Assembly (NCBI GenBank): GCA_015501055.1 | Contig: JADNYV010000101.1 | Span: 62,001-126,000, forward strand | Direction of reading: 5' to 3' | DNA: 64,000 nucleotides | Source of the DNA: Mucidula mucida | Lineage: Eukaryota; Basidiomycota; Agaricomycetes; Agaricales; Physalacriaceae | In this document: piece after piece, positions 57,065 through 64,000 of the stretch | Numbering within the stretch: position 1 is the stretch's first letter | Layout of the letters: each line of letters starts with the position of its first letter | Position numbers and translations under genes: made by a program | The notes under the pieces: model-generated | What the model was told of the DNA's origin: nothing | Seen by the model: only the letters and a program-made list of their open reading frames with translations | The model's database searches: none

Positions 57065-57600
57065 ATGTTAGCTATAAACAAGTATGACGATGCTTATCAG
57101 ACCTTTTGATGAATGGCCTCCGACGTCCGTTCCGGTAAAAACTCTAATCTTTACTAGCTAGTGACCCGACGGAGCCACCTCATTGGGATAAGAATCAAGA
57201 TGCCAACAGATGATGACCTGCACTCTACTACTGACGCGGGGGACGCTGCGTCCCGAGAACACCTTATGAAACTGAAGACAGTCGAACACCTAAGTTCAGT
57301 GCTGCGAATGTGATGGTGAACTTAAGGTGCGGATGTGACGCAAATGTGCAGCCATGATATAATTTTGAGACATATCAACTTCAAAAAGATTTATAGCGAC
57401 GAGACAGCCTAATAACCGCCTGAAGCGGTGCAGCGGTAATATCAGTGGCAGTAGAACCTAGAAACCAAACGTTCAGAATCAGTAACACGTCATGAACACA
57501 CGTGGATTTAAACACACTCAAGCCGCACCGATAGTGACGGCCCGGTCAAGGAAGTCCTACCGATGGCATCCCGAATGATAAATGTTATAGCAGTCCCTGC
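57065..57600. other. intergenic
   Basis: No gene, RNA or repeat recognised. Confidence 0.35.
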
Positions 57601-57605
57601 GCATG

Positions 57606-58099
57606 TCAGTCAGTAACAACAAACACACCAGAGTTCGCACCGGCTGGGAGAGTGGGCACGTAGGTCAACGTGGTGCCACTTGTCGGACCAAGAGTGACGA
57701 GAGGTGGAGTGTTGATCTGCCCAGCGAGGACGATACTAGACATGCATGAGACCGGGGAGACCAAAGCAATTGAAGGGAGCGTCGTCTCACGTCTAGAAAG
57801 ATTGGTTGGTTGATTGAATGAGTGTCAGCAGAACTGACTCACGATGAAGAATGGCGCTGTGAAGTAGTAGTAGTAGGACAAAAGCAGGACGTGGCAGGAG
57901 GAAACGCACGCGCAGAGCCGGAAAATGTGAGATCAACGGGCTGGCCGAAGATGACGCTGGCGCTGCAGTGAGACATTGAGCCACTGTGAGAGGACAAAAG
58001 AAAAGAAGAAAACTTGCGGGTGACAATGGCGGATCCTGCGCGAGCACGCTGGGAATGGCGATGACAGCGAAGGATAGTACTTGAGGAAGACGGATACAT
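57606..58099 (-). CDS. putative small secreted protein
   Basis: The 3' exon reads LPSIALVSPVSCMSSIVLAG then QINTPPLVTLGPTSG and ends GVFVVTD, stop at 57606. The middle part (57840-57960) reads FGQPVDLTFSGSARAFPP. A signal-peptide-like stretch (VLSFAVIAIPSVLAQD) lies near 58060 but in a different frame from the ATG at 58099. An upstream ATG at 58149 is in frame with it. The first bases match the start of the gene at 59277, so the two are related in their N-termini. One intron falls near 57790-57845. Exact frame and start unresolved; function unknown. Confidence 0.45.
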
Positions 58100-58159
58100 G
58101 ATCGTGGTTTGTATTGTACGAGTCTCAGCCTTCTAACCAGAAGCTGCATTGCATGTTAT

Positions 58160-59030
58160 TATTAGCACAGCCGCACACTACGCACTGGAGCGCCTCATTT
58201 GGCACGTACAGTCGTCGACGCGCTTCGAGCTGGCGCCACGAGCCCTTGTAATTGGGGGGTGAGCGCTTGAAGCTTACGTTCTTATCGATTTCCTCTGCCT
58301 ATGACAATCTCCCCCACCTAACCAGAGACGCCTATTTGCCTGGTTAAGTTGATGGACAGTCAGCGCGAAGCAAGTCCTCAGTGCAGTGCGATCCGGCAAG
58401 AACTGCTTCCCTTGACTTGATTGGAGTGTTCTACGAGACGAAGAAGGGATGGTGGACGTTGATCATCAAGGAGACCCTGTAGAGGCGGCGCCAGAGTGCA
58501 GTGAAAGAGGTCAATAACGGCTCCTAGACGTCTGTGCTTGAACTCGTTCGTCCATGTGGTCACCACCAGACGAGTCGTCCTTGGCGCTGTCGCGTTAGCT
58601 GAGACATGGGTGAAATCGATGCACAGAAAATGGATTATTTAGTAGAGAGGTAGGTGGTGGACAGAGGCAAGAAGAGGCAACGATCGGGCCTACAACGTAC
58701 AACTAGATACCTTGGTGCGACGCACAAAACGCAAACACGTACCATAATCACGTATCTGGCATGGGACACAACACAGCTAAGCGAGGTGTCAGGTCTAGAT
58801 CGTAAGACGTATGCGACAATGTTAGAACGTCGACTCAAAATAAGTATCTTGGCATGACCTTTTCAACTGATTTTAGAGCCTCAACCCACATGGTCGCTTG
58901 CGTCAAGAGAAGAAATATTACCCAGAAATCCATCTAACCCGTAACAATTCACACCGTCACACAAACTCAACCGTAAACGTCTAAAATTGTCCAATGTCTT
59001 TCTACATCATACAAAACTTTCCACAACACC
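58160..59030. other. intergenic
   Basis: No gene recognised; only short ORFs. Confidence 0.35.
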
Positions 59031-59036
59031 TTCACT

Positions 59037-59280
59037 CTAATAAGCAGCCCTCGAACTCGAAGCGGCCGCGCTACTAGCCGCAGCCTTAGCGCTCGTCGCA
59101 TGGGTCGCGGCAGCTCGGCTGCTCGTAGCAGCTAAAGCTTTTAATCAGAACTATCACATCACGAAGAAAACCCAATGAATACACTACCAACACTGACAGA
59201 CGAAGACGTCTCCTGCGCCAGAGCGCCAGAAACGGCGACGGCAGCGAGGGCAATGAACTTGATGAAGACGTGTACATCAT
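59037..59280 (-). CDS. putative small Ala/Ser-rich secreted protein
   Basis: The signal peptide is clear (FIKFIALAAVAVSGALAQE), followed by TSSSVSV, a GT-AG intron (gtagtg..ctttag), and an Ala/Ser/Thr-rich tail (AATSSRAAATHATSAK..), stop at 59037. The two ATGs at 59280 and 59277 are out of frame with the signal peptide by one missing base. Given similar one-base losses in Rpn9, a sequencing deletion is likely. Proteins of this make-up are often cell-wall or GPI-type proteins. Confidence 0.5.
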
Positions 59281-59284
59281 GATG

Positions 59285-59750
59285 TAAGATTGGTGGTTGG
59301 TGTTTGAGTTTGTGGTTGGTGTTTGTGTTCGTGGGGGTTGACTGTGAATTGTCTTTTTTCCCAGCAACGAGTCCAACCTTTTATGCATTGCGTATTCTTA
59401 GCCATGTTCCAGCGTGCGGAGGATACCCTGGCAGCCGCACACCACAAGTGGAGGGACGAGCGCGCTTCGAGCTGTTGATTCAGGCGCATCTGGTGAAAAA
59501 GGATATGATACGGCTCAGAACGGACGATTCCCGTGGAGAGCGCGCGTGTCATGATTTCACAGGTCGGGCAACGATGTGGGACCGCAGCACGGACTTCAAG
59601 GTGGCGCTAGGCGCAAGCTTTCCAAAATCACGATATGATGAAATGACTCGCCCGGAATCGAGATTGTGCGTAGAGACTGTGCGGGATGTTGACTGAGTAA
59701 GAGCACAATTTCAGAGAAACGTTAAGTAAAAGAGGACTGTCGAAAGATCC
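59285..59750. other. intergenic
   Basis: A plus-strand ORF (59304-59696) overlaps this stretch but has no protein-like pattern. Nothing else seen. Confidence 0.35.
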
Positions 59751-59754
59751 TACT

Positions 59755-59851
59755 TCGGATACGGGGAATCGAACCCCGAGCTAGCGCGCAATCTTAGGGA
59801 CTTGGGAGAATGCATGAGAGGCGCTAATGTTAGCCGTTACACCATATCCGA
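59755..59851 (-). tRNA. tRNA-Glu(CTC), intron
   Basis: All stems are perfect; anticodon CTC; a 26-nt intron follows A37. A TTTT run lies ~25 nt after the 3' end. Confidence 0.95.
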
Positions 59852-59951
59852 CATGGCTCAGAGGCATTGTATCTTCCAAGGCCGAGCAAACCTCAATGAC
59901 ATTTACGTTTCTCATTCAATTTCATACTCAACGTTACTCTACACATTTTCT

Positions 59952-61341
59952 TTACACACTAACCTCCACTCTTCCCCTCACACCCTCCAAGCCCTTGGTC
60001 CATTCGCCAATCCTGTCTGCCAGCGTCGCGATCTGACTCGTACTAAGCACGCGCGGCTGCACCCAGCCTACGCTAACTTTTCCATCGACCTGGTCAATAC
60101 TACCCCGAATCAACTTGAGCGACAGCGCCTTCATCACGAGATGCTCGACCTCTTCAAGCGGCAAGTGCGTCTCCGTCGCGATCGTAGGGAACGTGAGGTT
60201 TGCACGGCCCGCAGAAGGACGCGAGGAGACGGATTCGATGAGAGCCATCAAACAAATCTTTTGGCGCAGGAAGGCATAGTTTTCTTGCAGAATTGGCTAG
60301 GTGATCATCAGCAGGGGCGGGGAATATAGCGGGATAATATACCTCCTGTGGGAAGAGCGGTGCAAGGGCTTCGAATTTCCAATGCTTCCCTCGTTGAACG
60401 TGAATAGCAAGCGTTTGAGCCATTCGTGCGGCGTCCCATTTAACGCGTCCAGGATGGGGTGCATGAGCTACAGCTAACGTTAGCAGTGTACCACGAAATC
60501 CAAGAATACGCACCAGTTCACCAAAGTTGTATATCGTATCGCCAAGGAATGCTGAGATGCCTAGATCATGTGCGCGCGCTAGCCGCTCCTCGGGCGTCAT
60601 ATCCGTGGTGGGATCCACGCATGCCAGATACAGCAGCGAGTTACGATAGTATGGCGCATATTCCGCTTTGGCCTAGGATCCATAATCGGTTAATCATCCA
60701 CTAGACGCAGATGCAACGCACCTTGTAGTAATCCGCGGCCAGACATAGTATGCCGCATTCACCTGGCTGTCCACGCCCTCCAGCCCATCCAGGACCTGCC
60801 ACGCCTTGTCCATATCGCCCTTGGTACCTTCCAGATCGCCATACACCAGCTTCGCATGGCCAATCGTCGCGAGCAGGAGCACCTTTGCACCCTCCACCTC
60901 CGCACCCTCTCGTGGCGGTCTCTCCGTCGCCTCCGCCTTGCCGCCCTCGATACGCGTAACAGCTCCGTCAAGAACACCAAATGCGCTTGCGGATTATCGA
61001 TCTCCCTAGCGACCTTGACACCCATCTCCACGAGCCTCAGCTGATTTAGCCGTCCCTCAAAGTCGCGCACGAATCGGGTAAAGACGTCTACACGGTATGG
61101 CGCCGATACGGGTGTGGCGAGAAATTCGAATAGCTTTAGAGTGAGCTGGTGCCATAATCTGCATATCGTCAGAGCGCATACAGGCGAGAGGTAATGCAAC
61201 GCACTTTCGTGTGTACAACGTCCGGAAGCTCTCGAAAAAAGGATGTAGCTCTGCTGGTGTCCCGGAAAGCGCGGCCGCGATGAATTCGTCGAGTACAAAC
61301 TTGGGTGCTGGGGCGTCAATGTCCATCGAGCTCGATGCCAT
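59952..61341 (-). CDS. RPN9: 26S proteasome regulatory subunit Rpn9 (PCI domain)
   Basis: The start MASSSMDIDAPAPKF is followed in order by LWHQLTLKLFEF, NQLRLVEMGVKVAREIDNPQ, YYRNSLLYLACVDP, GDTIYNFGELLMHPILDALN and LRQKICLMALIESVSSRP. The PCI winged-helix part then reads LEEVEHLVMKALSLKLIRGS and VGWVQPRVLSTSQI. Rpn9 is a scaffold subunit of the proteasome lid and binds next to Rpn5/Rpn8/Rpn11. Introns lie near 61158-61206, 60672-60720, 60474-60520 and 60296-60342. Three one-base deletions break the frame: near 60956 (LLTRIEGG), 60743 (YYGLAADYY) and 60376 (SIGKFEALA). Since the gene is normally essential or nearly so, sequencing error is the best explanation. Confidence 0.9.
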
Positions 61342-61483
61342 CGCTGCTTAATGAGCCAAGTGTAAGGGATGGATGACGAGGACGCGACGACGCGCGTACC
61401 GAGCCAAACATGTGCAACACTTCGCACAGCCGCCACGTGTTCAGGTTATTCTCCGAGTGGGGACGAATAATGGCATGGAACTG

Positions 61484-61579
61484 TGGGATATGGTGTAACG
61501 GCTAACATTAGCGCCCCTCATGGATCTCCAAACTTAATTCAGCTTCGCGCTAGCTCGGGGTTCGATTCCCCGTATCCGA
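61484..61579 (+). tRNA. tRNA-Glu(CTC), intron, minor changes
   Basis: T arm and anticodon stem are perfect; anticodon CTC. There is one acceptor mismatch (G2-G71), and the loop base 33 is C instead of T (CCCTCA). The intron is ~25 nt. A T5 run lies ~23 nt downstream. Confidence 0.75.
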
Positions 61580-61584
61580 ACATG

Positions 61585-62600
61585 TCTCTCAATTCTATAT
61601 CTTTTTAATCATTCTTGACGATTCCTGGGCACACAAAATTGTTTCGTCCAAGATCAAATTACCGCGGGGGCTCTTGAGTCTTCGTGCTAAGCATCTACGC
61701 CTCCTCCGGATACAAACCCATTTGCTTCTATCCAAACGACATACATGACTGAGAGAAAAACACTTTCTGCCGTTCCCATTATTACTCACAATCAACAAGA
61801 TCTGTGCATATATCTATGCGCCGAAAGGTATGCCACAATCGATTGATGATCATAAAACGCAGAGCCTGATCATCAGCACACAATGAGGGAGTACATTGCA
61901 CACATTGCCCCTCACACGACGTCAGCATCGTTGGCATATTGAATCATCTCACCCATCCAGCTGAGCTTCCAAGATGTGAGCTCTCAATATTGGAGGGCCC
62001 AAAATACCCAAATTCAGAGACGAGGACATGGGATGTGATGCCGGCATTGTCGCAAACGAGGCCTAGTAAAGGGGGAGTCGTAGGTGGAGGAGAGTTGAAG
62101 AAGATGACACGTGCGTACCCACATCACACGCTCACATCCAGTTCGTCCCCACGCTCAGATATCCTGTCGACGCTTGTCAAAAACAGCAAGGTCATACTAA
62201 AGGACATACCCGGGCATAGTCGTCTATCTGTTATGAATGACCATATTTTCACACTTTCACATCTTCTCATATCTTATCGGGGGCCTTGTCTTATCAACCA
62301 ACGGACTGTTTCATCATCTGTTTCGTCACCGATCATACTCCTTTTCATTACCGAAGCCGTACTCATGACGGACACACACCCAACACATGGATGACATCAT
62401 ACATGCCGATACCTCATGGACTCCCTATTGTATACACACCGCCGACACTCGTAGCACACATGGTCGTTTCAGTATTATTACTTACATGCAGTCACCACTC
62501 GTATTTAATGGTTTCACGGACTAGTAGCATACAACACTGGGTCAAGGGCGTGGAGCATCCCTAGTGGAAACGCGTATGGACAAGGAGCTTCAAACACAGA
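61585..62600. other. intergenic or LTR-proximal
   Basis: No host gene recognised. The right part may belong to the 5' LTR of the element that follows, but I could not find its edge. Confidence 0.35.
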
Positions 62601-62608
62601 CTTACTAG

Positions 62609-62616
62609 TATATAAG
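62609..62616 (+). promoter_or_regulatory. TATA box, probably in the 5' LTR
   Basis: tatataag lies ~740 nt before the gag start with no ORF in between, as expected for an LTR promoter followed by R-U5 and leader. LTR borders and primer site were not resolved. Confidence 0.4.
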
Positions 62617-63354
62617 CAGTAGTGTAGTATCATTGTACTTTAGTTCCGATCTCGTTTATACACCTGGCCTAGCCTAGTCTTACGAACGTGAACGCTTTCT
62701 CCCTAAGTTCTTGCTGTGGTACCTGGTTGAGTCTCGTGGCTTAGTCAGTCGCTAACAGAAGATCGGAACTACTTTCTACCACCTACCACACATCCCTGAT
62801 CGTCGATCAGCACTTCGCTGTTTGATCATCGCACATTCCCCATCCCCTTTCCTGTTTACAGATCGACGGAATCCTAATTCCAGCGCACGTCCGCATACGT
62901 GTGTATTGGTCCCAGTAGCGCCGGCTAACAGTTAGAGATAACTGCCTCGGGTGCTGGAAGTAGCCGCTCTCACGAGAACGAACTTTTGGCAGTTGCACTT
63001 CAGTGGGCGCTGTTTACGGGTCAACCCCCGTTCCCAGGAAAACTTCGGCTTACCTCACACCAGAGGGACGTCGGCTGGGCAATTGCGAACTTGTGACGAG
63101 CTCTTGGGCTCCGTAGATACGTAGTCAGTAGTCGGTAAAATAGTGTAGACAGTTACGATACTTACCTACTTTACTTACCTTACGATACACATCATCATTC
63201 CCCACCCTACCAAGTCCTGGATTCTATTTCAGATCTAGGCGATCCCTCCCTATTCATCCAAACCTCTATTCCCTCACCCGTTTCATCCAAATCCGCATCA
63301 CCCATATCCCCACTTTCACCCTTTCAATCTCCGATCCCATCACCCCGATCCATC

Positions 63355-64000
63355 ATGTCCAACGAAGCACCCGAAACCGCTCCTCACACACCCGCTCATC
63401 ATGCCGATACCGAAATCAAAGGCCGATCCCTTGTGAACAAGCCTTACGACTATGACGGGGACAAGTCCAAGTACAAGAGCTGGTGGCGATCAATGTTCAC
63501 ATACATCCGTGACAAGAAGAACAACCTCACATCTGACTCCGAAAGGATCGATGTTGTTCTCTCCTACATCCGAGGAGATCACGTAGATGCATGGGTCCAG
63601 AACTATTCGGACCAGAACTTCGATGAGGAAGAAGAGGAATGGACAGTCTCTTGGACGGAGTTCAAGGAAGACTTGAAGGAGCGATTTGTGGATTCCAACC
63701 TCGCGCGAGACGCGCAAGACCAGATCGAGCGGTTGCGCCAGGGGCAAGACACCGCTCAAGACTTCTTCCAGAAGTTCGAGGTCCTGCTCACTCAGGCGGG
63801 ATACTCGAAGGATGACGCATTCATCGTGAGACTTCTCGAGACCAATGTCAACGAGAAGATCATCGACCAGATCTATGGCAGCCGAGACGGGTTGCCAGAG
63901 AAGTACAAGGATTGGAAGGCACAGATCCTTCAGATCGATCAGCTGTGGAGAAGGCGGGCGGCGAGCAAGAGGTCCGGAATGCAGTCCCGGCCTCAAGCTC
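63355..64000 (+). CDS. Ty3/gypsy retrotransposon gag, cut by window end
   Basis: The ORF stays open from ATG 63355 to the edge (215 codons). It holds a retrotransposon gag region of the Ty3/gypsy type: YDGDKSKYKSWWRSMFTYI, DAWVQNYSDQNF, WTEFKEDLKERFVDSNLARD and IERLRQGQDTAQDFFQKFEV. The N-terminus is Pro/His-rich. It is intact as far as visible, so the element may be young. The pol part and the other LTR lie outside. Confidence 0.85.
   Translation, partial: MSNEAPETAPHTPAHHADTEIKGRSLVNKPYDYDGDKSKYKSWWRSMFTYIRDKKNNLTSDSERIDVVLSYIRGDHVDAWVQNYSDQNFDEEEEEWTVSWTEFKEDLKERFVDSNLARDAQDQIERLRQGQDTAQDFFQKFEVLLTQAGYSKDDAFIVRLLETNVNEKIIDQIYGSRDGLPEKYKDWKAQILQIDQLWRRRAASKRSGMQSRPQA

Noticed and set aside
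1..64000. CRISPR arrays, rRNA genes or prokaryotic operons
   Set aside because: The tandem repeats found lack the regular repeat/spacer layout, and the gene structure is plainly eukaryotic.

Overview
The window is nuclear DNA of a filamentous basidiomycete, most likely an Agaricomycete. Genes are split by many 45-60 nt GT-AG introns. The families present are typical of that group: an STE3 pheromone receptor, a CaaX pheromone precursor, a DUF6533 seven-helix protein, F-box/LRR proteins, a MYND protein, a FAS1 protein, a thaumatin-like protein and a GH35 beta-galactosidase. tRNA genes carry introns. There are no operons and both strands are used throughout.

Layout. 1-5.1 kb is repeat-rich and gene-poor, with a 397-bp tandem duplication that ends in a tRNA-Arg(ACG). 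5.8-8.9 kb holds an intact family 2 glycosyltransferase. 9.1-14.1 kb holds a hAT transposon with a BED-finger transposase, an AT-rich tract, short tandem repeats and a long hairpin. 14.4-17.7 kb is a field of degenerate repeats in the orientation opposite to related repeats at 3-4.9 kb. 18-24.4 kb carries an F-box pseudogene, an intact F-box gene, a MYND gene and a secreted FAS1 gene. 25.4-28.1 kb carries an uncharacterised Gly-rich protein and a DUF6533 membrane protein. 29.3-33.2 kb carries a secreted alpha/beta hydrolase followed by a cytochrome P450. At 33.6 kb lies a 42-codon ORF that ends in CVIA and looks like a lipopeptide mating pheromone precursor. 35-62 kb mixes housekeeping genes with eleven tRNA-Glu(CTC) copies: a small hydrophilic protein, a coiled-coil membrane protein, a Tay1-like double-Myb protein, GH35, the STE3 receptor (50.6-52.3 kb), a thaumatin-like protein, an F-box pseudogene broken by a 440-bp MITE, two small secreted proteins and the proteasome subunit Rpn9. 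The right edge enters a Ty3/gypsy element.

How the parts relate. The pheromone precursor and the STE3 receptor, 17 kb apart, form a possible pheromone-signalling module (mating-type B or a B-like locus). The P450 and the hydrolase are neighbours on the same strand. Several genes probably act outside the cell (GH35, thaumatin-like, FAS1, hydrolase, small secreted proteins).

Caveat. Conserved genes (Rpn9, P450, probably FAS1 and MYND) show single-base deletions that break otherwise well-conserved reading frames. This looks more like residual long-read indel error than real decay, so exon models here need care.
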